This document shows, in pieces, positions 1 through 13,079 of a stretch of DNA of 64,000 bases. Below the pieces are notes generated by a model, which saw only the letters and a program-made list of their open reading frames with translations, was not told the origin of the DNA and did not search any database. The translations under genes were made by a program, and so were the position numbers. The DNA comes from Agrocybe praecox (lineage: Eukaryota; Basidiomycota; Agaricomycetes; Agaricales; Agrocybaceae). Numbering within the stretch: position 1 is the stretch's first letter; each line of letters opens with the position of its first letter. Where the stretch lies: positions 2,729,945 through 2,793,944 of the forward strand of contig OZ024852.1 of the NCBI GenBank assembly GCA_964017145.1, read 5' to 3'.

Positions 1-102
1 TCACGCCCAGCGCTTTTCAACCTAGAAATACGCGATCATGGGAGATCTTGGATATGATTCAGTTTCAAATTTCAGGTCGTCGATGTACATAGTCAAACTA
101 TC

Positions 103-3019
103 TCAAGGCAGACGCGCAGACTGTGGGCCAAATTGTCGTCCACCAATGGGATGTACAGCCGAGTGTAAGACTCGTTCCTCCATCGAGCTCCGCAGCGGTA
201 TGTGAGAAAACATTTCAGGATGGTCACGGTAATTAGGGGACGAGGCGACCGACGGTGCCGGTGAAGGCTCATCGTCGTCGAGGAATCCAGAATGGAAGCC
301 CAACGTTTTCGCTTGAGGTGGTTCCATAGCTTGAAGATGCGCAGGTAGACTGGTCTGAAGTCCTTCATCATCGTCCCGTCTTTCGTTATGATTATGCCTA
401 TCATTATCGTCGTCGTCGTCGTCATCCATATCAAACCTGACACTGCGCGTAGACCTTAGACCAGCACCAGCTAGGTTTTGGCCGTGCCGTTCTTCCACAG
501 AATCCATGAGGATCTCATCCTCGCCCAAAGACGAGTAATTCTTCAATTGCTCTTGCCTACGTTTCCACATGAAGATTGCTGCGCCAATTGCAGCAATGAA
601 GCCCGTCCCAACGAAAAATGTAAGCCATTTGTGATTAGAAGCCGTGTTGACGATTGGGCTATACCAGGAGTCAGAGTTTTGCACTTCGTCCTCCTGCGGT
701 TTCTTCCCACTACTTGTACCCGCATCGGGTGTGGCGCCTGCGTGGGTGGGTGGAAGGTGATCTGTAGGCTTGGCATGCTGGGTCGCAGAAGTGGGATGTG
801 GGTCATGATTAATAGGGCGAGCAGTATTGTCAGGTGGCAATGCGTTATCCACAGGAAGTTCAACAGCCTTTTTCACCTTGGAGGGATCGATTGCGCTGCC
901 CCAGAAAGCCATATTCCATCCCAAAAATGAGCCGTTGTGACCTGATGTTTGCTTGTCAGTGAGCTTAATAGTCCACTCTCCTATGGGATTTTCACCCCTG
1001 CCATGTGTGTAATATGTCAGAAAAAATTGAACACAGAGAAAAAACGATAAACACACCAGTGTTTGATAGTCATAAATCTCCAACCAGGGAACCCAGTAGT
1101 AGCCTCATCCCACCGTCGACCACCAGCGAGCAGACTCTTGATCCCGTTCGGACTGACGAGTTCAATTATCACATCACCTCTTTTTGTGTGGCGTGCCCAA
1201 ATGCGAACATCAATATGCTCCAATGACTCCAAGTTATTTTCCTGCATCATCTCCTTCGTGACCTTCATTTTTTGCTCAACACCATGAGCCCCAATTGCAA
1301 TTCCTCCTTCGTAATCATACTTCCGATGACCCAGAGGGGTCAACTTGCCGTTGTTCAGGACCACGGTTTCAGTGTGAATCCACGCCTGTGGCTTGACGAG
1401 TTTCCAGGACTGGGCAGCTGTAACGAAAGCCCAGGCGTCCAAGGCGCCGTAACCGAACTTGTAACTGTACATTCGTCCTGCGGCGGTCTTCTCCCACTCA
1501 CCGCCTACAGGATCGACCATTTTTCCTGTTAGTACACAAAGATGTTGGATATCCCGCCATGTCAAATCTGGTCTGCAGTAAAGTCAGCTTGTCAGCTTGA
1601 AAGACATAGTACATATTGAGTGATGGTCGACTAACCGGGCTTCTAAAGCAAGAGCGAACACTCCGACAGCGTTCGGCGCAGCTGCAGAGGTTCCACCGTG
1701 ATCTTTGGCGCACTGATTCTGCCCTCTGTCTGTAGTTACCTGGAAAAGGAGCGCTTAGTACCCCAAGAAAAGGAATGAAAGAATGTAACGTACAATATAT
1801 TTACCACCACCCGAGGTGTAGGCAGCGACCATGACTGCAGAACATGATTCTGAATATGTAGACCACTTCCCCGTATGGTCAACCGCAGAGACTGTTACTG
1901 AGTAGATACTGTTCGTATACCCATCGTAATTGCACTGATCGTCAGAACCCGCTCCGTTCCCACTTGCAAATACGAAAATCGAGCCTTTGCCTTCACGTCC
2001 CTTATTGATACCATTGAGGACGGCTTTGCGAATAAGATAACTGGACCCTTCCATCGTCATCCCGTCATCCCGGGGACCCCAACTGCAACTGTAAACAGAC
2101 ACGTCCTCATAGCCATAGTTCAAGGCAGCTGCCTCGTCAACCCCGCTGATGGGTCCCCCTAGGATACGTACTCCAGCGGCTTTCGCATCATATGCAATAC
2201 CGACTCCGCAGGCATCGTTGCGCCGCGCTGCTACTTGGCCAGCACATCGTGTTCCATGACTGTCACGAGGATCGACGGGTCGTGGAAGGCGCACGTGGAG
2301 GTTGAAGTCATACGAATGTTCTTGATCCTACAAAATATGACATTGAAAAAAGTGAAGAAACGAATAAGGTGTTTACTCACGAAAGCGTCTTGCAGATCCT
2401 CAGCCTCAAAGTCCAGTCCGTCATCCAAAAACGAAGTCAGAACACCTTTTCCTGTAAAACCCATATCCCACACTGGAGTCGTATTCATCATGTGTTCAGG
2501 GTTTTTATCGTTGACGAGATGCCATTGTTGTGTGAACAAAGGGTCCTTGAGTCCATAATGCTTCACGACATCTCCAGATTTTTGTAACACAACGAGCGGA
2601 GGGGCTCGTTTGACCAGCTGCTTGGGTATTTGGGGCTCAAGGAAGTTGACGGATGACACGACTCTCCTTGCGTACAAGTCTTCTTCTGACCGGGCACTTA
2701 GCGGTACGTTGGCCCTCGCCTGAAGGTCCCGGAATGTAGACATAACAGGATCGACCTCGTCTTCGCCTCGTCGTGCAACGGTTGTTTTCGGTAAACGGAC
2801 AAGCCACACATCCTTCAGTTCTCCAGCTTGTTCTACCACCTCAACACCAAGTGCATTCGTTACTTCTTCTAAAGTTGCGCCTGAATGTACACCAGGGATG
2901 TGTTCTAAGGCGTAGTACTGATGAGTATCGTAATGCCGTCGTACAGGCGCTGAAATTGAAGAGACCTGGGCAATAAAAGCGAAAGCAATTAACCTGATCG
3001 GCCACGACTGATTTTTCAT
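103..3019 (-). CDS. KEX2: Kexin (Kex2-family) proprotein convertase
   Basis: A calcium-dependent subtilisin-type endoprotease of the late Golgi that cleaves secretory proproteins after paired basic residues. The first exon starts with a short signal peptide at 3019 and a propeptide ending in a Lys-Arg near residues 137-138 (LVKRAPP). The catalytic triad is visible: Asp about residue 199 (FLDDGLDFEAEDL), His in RDSHGTRCAGQVAA, and Ser in GGTSAAAPNAVGVFALALEA (about 1630-1700). A P-domain follows (KHW joins GENPIGEWTIKL across an intron near 1003-1040). Then come a Thr/Pro-rich stalk, one transmembrane helix (WLTFFVGTGFIAAIGAAIF, about 570-630) and an acidic cytosolic tail with a run of Asp codons near 410-430, as in Golgi-retained kexins. 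At least five exons are joined by short introns. The family call is secure; exact borders are approximate. Confidence 0.95.
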
Positions 3020-3323
3020 GGCTTCAGTCGTTGTAAGAAAGCAGAAAGGTTATCCCCGTTCCAGCCTCCATATTTGTCGGGAATAGACTCGGTCTGTGAT
3101 GCGTTGGCACAGGAACGTTACGGGCTCGTTTCAAACTTTGATGGGTCGTCAATGAAATCATAATTCATAAATATAACCCCAACTCGAAAAACGAAAAGGG
3201 TGCTGCAGTGCATACATAGCATAAATAGAAGTTGCATAGATGTGTACATATATTTAACATTCCGTAGTAAATAGCAGCATAAGTAGGTGTCCATAGTGGT
3301 CAAACGAACCGGATATACTTAAA
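3020..3323. other. Intergenic, KEX2 upstream region
   Basis: About 300 bases separate the KEX2 start from the 3' end of the next minus-strand gene. It must hold the KEX2 promoter. It is AT-rich and I see no convincing ORF or repeat. Confidence 0.5.
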
Positions 3324-4370
3324 TTAAAGGTATCGTGCTCTAGCAAGGTGGGCTGCGGGTCGAGACAAAACTCCTGTAGATATCTCTGCTGTCCAAAGCC
3401 AACAAATATCGCAGGCTGCGAGCACAATATGTATTGGGCGAAGTATCAGAATGTTGGATGTCTGGTTTAAAAGTTCGTTGGTAGTTTTGTGAGATTGGGA
3501 AAATATTAAGGTGAGGAAGGTCAAAATGAGAAGAATTAGAAACAGCGATACGAAGATCATGATATATGTGCTTGTTTTCTTCCTGGACATTTGGTCCGCG
3601 ACGATTATTCCGCATTTCGAGACAATGTGATCCCCAGAATCGACAATTTCTCCCTTCCTTCCTTGTTCTTCTGAACCAGCTTCTTCTGGACTTTCCTCTT
3701 GGCAGGTGCCCCCTTCATATTTGCTCATTTTTTTATCTTTATACTGAGCTTCTATGATCCACGGATTTTCGCCATTGTCCTCCAAAGCATAGATAGCGAG
3801 TAAGATGGCATTGGTAGAAGTCGGGTCCTCCAGCGACTCTGTGGCCGCATTTTGTAGAGCTGGGCCTTCCTCAGGAAGGGGAGAGGATGCGGAGAACTCT
3901 TGTGGTTTTATCTGAGCTCGGAAACTATCCTCGACAGATAACCGAATAAGTTCGTTGAGTTCTCGAAGAACTTCTGCAATGGCTTGTTCGATAGGCGCGT
4001 CCTCCATAGAAAGTTTGTCGCCCGAATTCAAGAGACGTCGTTGATGGCCGGGAAGAGTAAGCAAAGGGCGGTCCATGCGAGAGTTGCTAACGATGTGGCT
4101 CAATGCTTTGAAGAGTAGAGGATATTCCTGGCAGAATGGACGAGTACCAAATTCACTGGTGTCGATAACCTACGGGAAACATTGTGACAATTTTTTACAA
4201 GGATATATAGACACACCCACTGGTTTGCTACCAAATTGAGGGGATCCGAAGGGGCTTTCTACACCAGTGTAGCTGCTAACGGCGCTGATATCACGATCAC
4301 TGCTGAACCCGCTTGTGCAAGGATCTGAGAAAGAGTCCCGTTCGTGGTCGAGGTCTGCGTAATAAGGCAT
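3324..4370 (-). CDS. Hypothetical membrane protein, function unknown
   Basis: Not recognised. A first exon starting at 4370 (MPYYADLDHERDSFSDP) joins through a roughly 50 nt intron (donor GTGGGT near 4220, acceptor TAG near 4171) to a long exon reading VIDTSEFGTRPFCQEYPLLF and onward. The soluble half contains a helical stretch (APIEQAIAEVLRELNELIRL). Near the C-terminus is a very hydrophobic helix (YIMIFVSLFLILLILTFLTL) and a weaker one (ILRPIHIVLAACDICWLW). This suggests a membrane-anchored protein with a large N-terminal soluble part. The reading frame stays open for about 290 residues across the splice, which supports a real gene. Confidence 0.55.
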
Positions 4371-5034
4371 CTAGTATAGACAGAGACGTAGGGCTGGGTA
4401 TGACAGATTTTTGAGCAGTTCTGAGATGCAGAGACGACTCCCAACAATGGCAAAATCTTCACAATGCACCGGTGAATGACAATCTTGACCCAGAAGAGTA
4501 GTCTGGGCCTCAATGATATGTGGACTAGAGACAAGTCAAAAGGGGGGCAATGGTCATCAAAGAGAAATCAGAGATCAACTTGATTGCTTTATAGCCACTG
4601 TATAGTAGTTGGTCGGCATTGAAACAATGCACGATTGACTTCGCGAATTTTTATTGTTCAAAGTGCAAAAGTTATACGCCACTAGTCAGACTATCGTCTT
4701 GCCAATCTTCGCTCGTTGCCAAAGAAAGACATGGTTTCCGTGTCGTCAGAAGGAGAATGGCAGTAACAGAAGAAAAAAATCACCCTCAACAAAAAGGTTG
4801 ATCATGGTGGCTACTAACTTAAGAAAGTTGAGAACATTGGCGTCTGGAAGTGGGAATTATTCTGATTGGTTGGCGTTCTCGGCGGGCCGCGTGTGTTGTG
4901 ACGCGCATTGACGCGCTGAGTAGCATGTCACGTCGCGTCACCGCTCTTGCTTTTCAATTCACCGCCATCCAACGCCCATCAAGACTGCATCCGTCATAAA
5001 TAACCTAATTACAGGCAAATTATAGATTTTAAAT
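4371..5034. promoter_or_regulatory. Divergent intergenic region
   Basis: About 660 bases lie between the unknown membrane protein (minus) and the EngB-like GTPase (plus), so promoters for both should lie here. Near 4897-4940 is a cluster of CGCG motifs (gtgacgcgcattgacgcg, gtcacgtcgcgtc) resembling stress or cell-cycle factor sites. This is only a visual resemblance. Confidence 0.35.
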
Positions 5035-6024
5035 ATGTTCCAACTCCCATGTCTTAAACACTGCACAAGAGAGACCTTTCTGATCAGGAACGCGTCGGCG
5101 TATTCAACCAAAGTGACCTCTAAACCGCACAAGGAAAAGGCTCTATGGGGTGACGCTGCATCGGCAGCGTCCATTGCGTCTGCTAAAAACATATCCGCAT
5201 TCCCAAGGTCAAATGGTTTGCCAGAGGTCCGTTGGTATTTTGAATTGACTGTTCGGAATTTGATGTGCTGACCGAATTGTGGCCATCTTCTCATTCACAT
5301 TGTATTAGATTGTGGTCACAGGTACAGATCCTTTCCCTTTGAAAATGTACAATGCATGGTTTGAACCTCTTTTGAGAATAGGTCGCGCTAACGCTGGGAA
5401 ATCTACCTTGTTGAACGCTGTTCTCGGTAGGAACTCACTTATCAGCACTAGCAAGAAAGCGGTGCGTACTGTCCGCTTTTTTGCGTTGGATCCATGTCAT
5501 GAAAATTTTACGCTTGAAGGGGCACACACGATCGTTAAACTTTTATCGAGTTGGAGCAGAACCAGGAAAACTTATTCTCGTCGATACACCGGGCTATGGA
5601 GCTCGAGGTCGAGTGGAATGGGGCGCCCTTTTCGATTATTATATTCAAAATCGCAAAGAGTAAGCACAGCTCGCTGGCGCTCATTTCTATTCATAACTAA
5701 TTCCAATGGCGCAGACTAAAACGAATCTACATTCTTTTCAACGCCAAACACGGACTAAACGAAGCAGACAAACAAATGGTCGCCCACCTCTCCCAATCCC
5801 TCGTGACAGAGCAAGGAACACAACCGTTCACACTTCAAGCAATTATAACCAAAGCAGATACGATACCCATAGCAAATCTTGGAGAAGTGATAGACAAGAT
5901 GAAAAAGGACATATGGGAAGCTGCGCCCCTTTGTCTCCCACCAATTGTCACGAGTGCAGAAATGAGGCCGCCGTTCGGAGTGGACTCAGTAAGACAGAAC
6001 ATTGCCCAAGCATGCGGCTTGTAG
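5035..6024 (+). CDS. EngB/YihA-type GTP-binding protein, probably mitochondrial
   Basis: A TrmE-Era-EngA-YihA-Septin class GTPase. Bacterial EngB acts in large-ribosomal-subunit assembly, and fungal copies are expected in mitochondria. The N-terminus (MFQLPCLKHCTRETFLIRNA) is basic and hydroxylated like a mitochondrial presequence. G motifs are all readable: G1 GRANAGKST, G2-region GHTRSLNFY, G3 DTPGYG, G4 TKAD, G5 TSAE. Five exons are needed: 5035-5226 or so ending GLPE, a 13-nt micro-exon at 5309-5321 coding IVVTG with its neighbours, an exon from 5382 ending KKA, an exon starting GHTRS near 5520, and a last exon starting ELKRIYILFNAKHG near 5716. All junctions are GT-AG and keep frame. Length about 240 residues fits the family. 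Confidence 0.88.
5309..5321 (+). other. 13-nt micro-exon of the EngB-like gene
   Basis: The bases attgtggtcacag are preceded by tgtattag and followed by gtacag. Splicing GAG to this exon and then to GTCGCGCTAACGC gives GLPE-IVVTG-RANAGKST, which completes the strand and P-loop of the GTPase. Without it the frame does not join. Confidence 0.85.
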
Positions 6025-8556
6025 AGGCCAACAGCCATTGGACAGGGCCGTATCGAGCATCCTAATTGGCTACTTTCTTGGAATGGCTAATTGCTGTCGA
6101 AACTCGAGTGCGGGGGCGGGCAGCATCTCTTCGATAAACCTCCAGGAATGGCGGTGTTCTCGGCTTTGGTGGGAGTAAAGGCGCTCTGAGGGCCGGTTTT
6201 TGGAGGCGTCGTGTCACAAATAATTGGTCCCCTAATATTATTGTGAGATCTCATTTTTGTATTACTTACTAGATCTGGGCAAACCTGAATCACAATGCAT
6301 ATAGCAACGGGGATTGGTGGCCACCCTACTACTACTTTAAATTGGTGTCCAATGACTGCTGGCAGCTGGTCTAAATGCCTAGCTAATTAACTTCAATCCT
6401 TGACGATCATCGTTGTCTTCGTAAGTATGTCCACATTTTTATTTCTCCGGACTGCTAGATGCCATAGTTTGGTCGATTTGATGCCCCCTGCATGGCGACA
6501 TGATGGAGCCGACTCCCTACACTGTCATCTGTAGGCGGTTGAGATTTCTGATCAAGTTGTGTCATCTTTTGCGAAGTATCGGTCATAGCGTATAACACTG
6601 ACCTCTCAAGGTTGGCCTAACTATTGGCCGTAAGACTTGAATCCAGAGGTTTGCCCAGCGCTCGTAATATACTGCGCAAACAATACTCTACTTCTAACCG
6701 TGTCTGTCGTTTCCCTCAGGGCATCACAAATCTCTATAAAGACTGACAAAGGACAATACTTTGGCATTCAAAATAGATGTATCAACTAAACTGTGACTTT
6801 CACGGATAATTCTAAACCCAATATGATGCACCTTAAGTTACTAAGTCTTTTATTAACAACACATGATGGATTCCTCACGTGCTTGAGCGCTAGAGCAGAG
6901 TCAGAGGTTTCAAATTGGGAACCTTGCAAGACCCTTTCAAGTTGTACATGATAAGATAACAGCTTTGATCACAGTGGACTAGAAGCTATCAAATAATCGT
7001 AATAATTAGAGCACAACTAACATAAATGTCACCTGAAGCAGTAATAGCCATTAACGCAAATATCGTTTTATCTTTGTGCGCGTGCGGCGAATGGTCTTAA
7101 GTTCAAAGGGTCATAACATATCTGCAGTCTTCCTACCAAAGGCAGTCGACAAAGAGTTTAGAGCTTCCTATGAATCAGGCACATAACACCGAAGTTCTAC
7201 CCCCTAAAGGTCAAACCACAAAACAAGCTGCCATGGACTGATACCGGTAATGGAGTATGGATTATGTACACATCCGCGGAGTAGCCGTGTACGAGAGGTT
7301 GTGCTTACATGGATTAAAAAGAAATACAAATTAATGTATGATGCACAAGCACACAAGCAGATCCCCTACGAGCGATTGAATATGAGATATAGACACCACA
7401 GGATATATGATCATCTTGTGGACCTTGATTTTCAGCCATATCCGAAAAGGGCCCATGTTCAAGCATAAAAAATTGATAGATATATGATCATATAGGATCC
7501 ACAACTCCTGCCTGTCTCTCCCCCTTTCCCCAGAGTTCTGTTGTGGTCAATAGCGCCCGTTGCCATTGACGAACGGCTACTGGTTGGGAACATTGAATAG
7601 ACAAGCATTTAACTAGATTTTCCTCCCTTGAAGCCATTATTTGGCCGGTACCTCGCTCGAGGTACGTATTGCTGGTCAGTAAAGATAACAAAAATAACAA
7701 ACAGCGCGTTCGATGTGATCCTTTGTGTATCGTAATTCCTCTCTCTCTTTCTCTCTCTTTCCCCGCCAGCAAAATGTACTTTACATAAAAAGAATGTTGA
7801 TTTGTCACGGTGTTGATTTCGACATAATCACTCGATTATGCTCGCTTACGTCAATCAGTTAAAATCGGGGCTCTCTAATCTAGGCTGAATATTTAAACAG
7901 GGATAACACTGAGTCACAGGTTTGAATATTCCGTAAGATAGCGTAAGATGCCGCTTACGTATGCTCACCGAAGATCCTCTTGGCAAGCAAATAAATACTA
8001 AAAATGGTCATATGAACATTCGACCCTGCCCACATTTAGCCGCCTGCAATTAGCCAATTGATTATGTCAAAAACAAGGTTTTAGGGTGAGGTGTCGTGCT
8101 CCTGCTCTCTCAGGGACAGCAAGCAGCTACTTATGATGCCATTGACATCTACAAATCGAGGGTTCTTTAGTAGGGATGAAAAAAAGGCGGTCTTATGATA
8201 GTGACTTGCCCATGATACCCAGTTGAAACTTATTAAAGCTTTTTACCTCGTGATGTTTTCAGAAGAGAGAGTCAGACGAAAGCCCCTGACCGCTTCTCAA
8301 TTCTAGTCATTTTGCACATAACATATAGTGTATAGAACCCGCACTGCAAGAAACCCGCGAAACAAACGCGTGTACTATGCAGCACATACTAGTTGAGACA
8401 TTTAAGGTACATGGGGAGACTATTAAAACATAAACCCAAAGGACCAGAAAATAAGGGGGGGACCAAAACTAACCGGGGCGTGTGGTAATGACTATGATAC
8501 AAAGAGAAGAATAAAAGTTAAGGTTGAGAAAAAGAAGCAGTATGTCTATGTATCAG
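6025..8556. other. Gene-poor 2.5 kb stretch
   Basis: No convincing gene. Short ORFs (for example 7250-7468 plus and 7488-7808 minus) show no family resemblance and no coherent splice partners. The stretch is AT-rich with a pyrimidine microsatellite at 7738-7763. It could hold a non-coding RNA or a decayed element, but nothing in the bases proves it. Confidence 0.5.
7738..7763. repeat. CT-rich simple repeat
   Basis: A tract of alternating ctctct and ctttct units. It is a short polypyrimidine microsatellite with no evident function. Confidence 0.7.
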
Positions 8557-10014
8557 TCAATAGAAAGAAGAGTAGGTTTCGTATCCAATTGGAATATCCG
8601 AGGTTGACGACACGTCGAAAGAAGATGGACGGAGTAACGGAGGGTGAACATGTGGGGTCGTCGCACAGGCTGTGGTATTGTCGAGAGATTGGTAAGTGGA
8701 TTGAGGGTAGTAGTCGTAGGACGACGAGGGTAGGACAGTGTCGCGATGGGTGGGACAGTCAGGATGAGATAGAGGAGAAAATTGGTAGGCGTAATTCTGA
8801 ATGTCAAAGCTCGACTCAAATATGTAGTCAAGAATAAACAATGTTGCTGAACGACCATTTGACTCAGCGAAAATGCTTTGAGTGATTGAGAAAGCGCGAA
8901 AGTCTGAAGAGTTGTGAATCAATTGGAGATATCGCGTGTATGTAAAAACAAGCCGTACCTTCGTTACTCGCAAGAATTGACCAAAATTCAGGGACGAAAA
9001 ATGCCTGACAAGAGAAAGATGTTGAGGAATAGTCCGCCATGCAAGGCTCTAGATACGAGCCAGAGGACGACACGAGCTCGCCATTGCAATAAACATCAGA
9101 CGTGCACCTGAACCGAGACACCGGTGAGAATTGTCGGGACGATAGGTTGACGATAGGAGAGCATTGTGACAGAGAGCCGGAGGTATAAAGGTCGGCACGA
9201 CGAGTGAAGGTAGGAGTGGGGAAAGCATGCGATGGAGAAGAGGAAGAGGTCTCTACAAGGACCTCCTCGTCGAGGTCCAAGGTGAAAGCAGGAGTAGAAG
9301 ACACTGAAGGAGATGAAACACTCACGTCAAATTCGTGAAGCGTAAGAATGACTGGGGTTCTTGGGACAGTGTTGTTGGAAAGTGATACGGAATTTGAGGC
9401 AGGGACGTGCTAGTAGAATATTCAGTTTAAATGTTAAATAAACGGATTCAAGATTACCACTTGAGTCGGTGAGGAACAAGGTTGAGATAGCGAGTCCCAG
9501 AAAGCATTCGAGGCAGAATTGAAGAACGATATTGATCTCCTTCGGCGGTCACGGTCTGCACCGAAAACCTTGCTTTGGATGAGGTTGAGGACTAGATACA
9601 AACAACAAACTTTAGGGCATGTAATCAAAGAACTGGTAACAAAGACTGACTATGTTCATCTGAACATGACTCTCGAAGCTGCTGAAGACGGCTCCCTACT
9701 TGCTTAGCTGTGCGCTGCTCGCCTGTTGTCCGTAAGATGAAATTTGATATCTCTTGGTTACGGCGGGGAAATCGTTGGAGTGTGCGGGGATCCTTCGTTG
9801 AGGTGGGCATATAACGCTCCAATCCTGGAAAGACCCCCAACTCAGTAACGTTAATCGAGTGAAGAAGCACAGAGTGTTCATTACCTTCGAGGAGTGCCGC
9901 TTCGAGCATAGGCGGCCATACAGGTTCTTTCTTGCCTTTGAGGAATTTATGTCCTTTTCTTCCAGTAAGCTGGTTGTCGCTTGATGCGCTTGACGATGCG
10001 CTAGAATTGTTCAT
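8557..10014 (-). CDS. TEA/ATTS-domain transcription factor (Tec1/AbaA-like)
   Basis: A DNA-binding regulator of the TEA class, which in fungi controls development and filamentation. The first exon runs from the ATG at 10014 (an upstream in-frame ATG at 10113 is possible). The TEA domain covers about residues 30-117: PVWPPMLEAALLEG forms helix 1, and RNQEISNFILRTTGEQR followed by TAKQVGSRLQQLRESC forms the recognition helix region, very close to other basidiomycete TEA proteins. Further exons read SKVFGADRDRRRRSISFFNS (about 9470-9590), VPASNSVSLSNNTVPRTPV leading to YCNGELVSSSGSYLEPC (about 8965-9412), and after a roughly 55 nt intron DFRAFSITQSIFAESNGRSA to the stop at 8557. The C-terminal part is Ser/Tyr/Pro-rich. 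The join between exons 1 and 2 is uncertain. Confidence 0.82.
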
Positions 10015-11314
10015 GGTGAAGAAGAGGAAAGAGAAAGAGGTCCGATAGATTGCGACTGATTGCGACTCGAGATAGCGGTAAGGAAAAATACGACTCGGGC
10101 TGCAGAAAGGCAAGACGTTCCTCTGGATTTGCTCTCCGACCCCAGAAAAACAATGTCCCCTTTTAAACGATTCCTTCTGGACTTTTGCCTTATTTAATCA
10201 TTTAATGCAGACGGTCAGGAAGGAATCGGAGATTCAAAGCCAAACATTCTTCCAAAAGCACCTAGTAGTTCCTCGAAGGATAGCTCTATGAAAAGGTAGA
10301 CCAGAGATCCTGAGGAGGAGATCGAAAGGAGATCTGTTGGTGGATCAGAGAGATCTTGCCGTTTACGTTTGGGAATTTCAATCGTATGTTCATCGCCACT
10401 TGGATTCGAGGAATTACTTTTGCCAGATCCTACATGTGTACATATATAGATCTGCTGTACTCCAGGACATGCGTGTATATGTTCTTAGGTTATCGTCGAA
10501 AGGTTAACTGAGCTCCACGACCGCCTAAAGGATACTTATGCAAGCACTAATTTTTGGACCAATTGTAACCGGGAGAACGCTGCTGAGAATTTTGATTGAG
10601 GATGATGGAAGAACTTAGATCATACGGCTCAAATAAAAGTGCGTCTCTTTGTTAGAAATCTCCTGAGGAAAGAAATGCTCGGTCGTCCTTGCGAAATTCC
10701 GTCAAAATAAACCCGTAATTCTAGGAGAATATGTCCTATTTCTCTAAGGAACCATAGGGTCCATGTATTCCCCAGAGATCAATTGACGCACTTTTAACCT
10801 ATCTGTTTCATCCAAAACGTGAGATGGTCGTCGAGCTCAAGTTCGGATGTGTAATGAGAAAATTAAATAGTTAGAGTTGCATCACTGCGACGAGTTATTG
10901 TTCGTTGAGCAAGGGTCGCCAATCCTGCATTTCGAACTCACCGTCACCGACCTTAAATGGGTAAGTTAGAAAGGATGAGATAGTGGTGGTGTTTTTGACT
11001 AACTAAATGTGGTATAATGCATAGAAGTGGCTCTGGTCCTCGAGAAAATATGCATCTCACTGAACGAACTTGAACTTTCAAGTTGGGATCGGAATAACCT
11101 TGAAACTTAGAAGTGCCGAATGCGGTAAGTTACCTTTTCTTAACTTTAAATGTTACGTCAGAATGTAACGCCATTCGAACCTAACCAAGACAAATAATCT
11201 CAATCGGCGAGCGGCGAGCGTTCTCTGCCGAGCTCACTGTTCTCCTCAACTCAGTGTCGTCGTCGGCAACGTCCTTAATACAAGTTCCTGTGTTGTGCAC
11301 AAGAAAAATAAGAC
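10015..11314. promoter_or_regulatory. Divergent promoter region, TEA factor and WDR5-like gene
   Basis: This 1.3 kb region lies between two divergently transcribed genes and contains no credible ORF. It is long for this window, as is common upstream of developmental regulators. Near 11150-11176 is an imperfect palindrome (tgttacgtcagaatgtaacg). No specific factor site is claimed. Confidence 0.45.
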
Positions 11315-12896
<1,582 letters not shown>

Positions 12897-13079
12897 AAAT
12901 GGATCCATCCCAAAGAGCACCTCTATTCTCTTGTATTGTATTTTCTGTTTTACCCAAATGTATCACTAAATGTACATGGTGCCCTATATGAAAACTGTTC
13001 AATATTTAATTAAAATGTGGAGCAGTTTCGCATCGAACGCACCAAACGCTCGAGGCAAAGTTAGGAGACGCCCGCGTCA

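Noticed and set aside
4959..5294. Minus-strand ORF antisense to the EngB-like first exon
   Set aside because: It mirrors the coding exon on the plus strand and has no family resemblance; the plus-strand model gives a complete GTPase.
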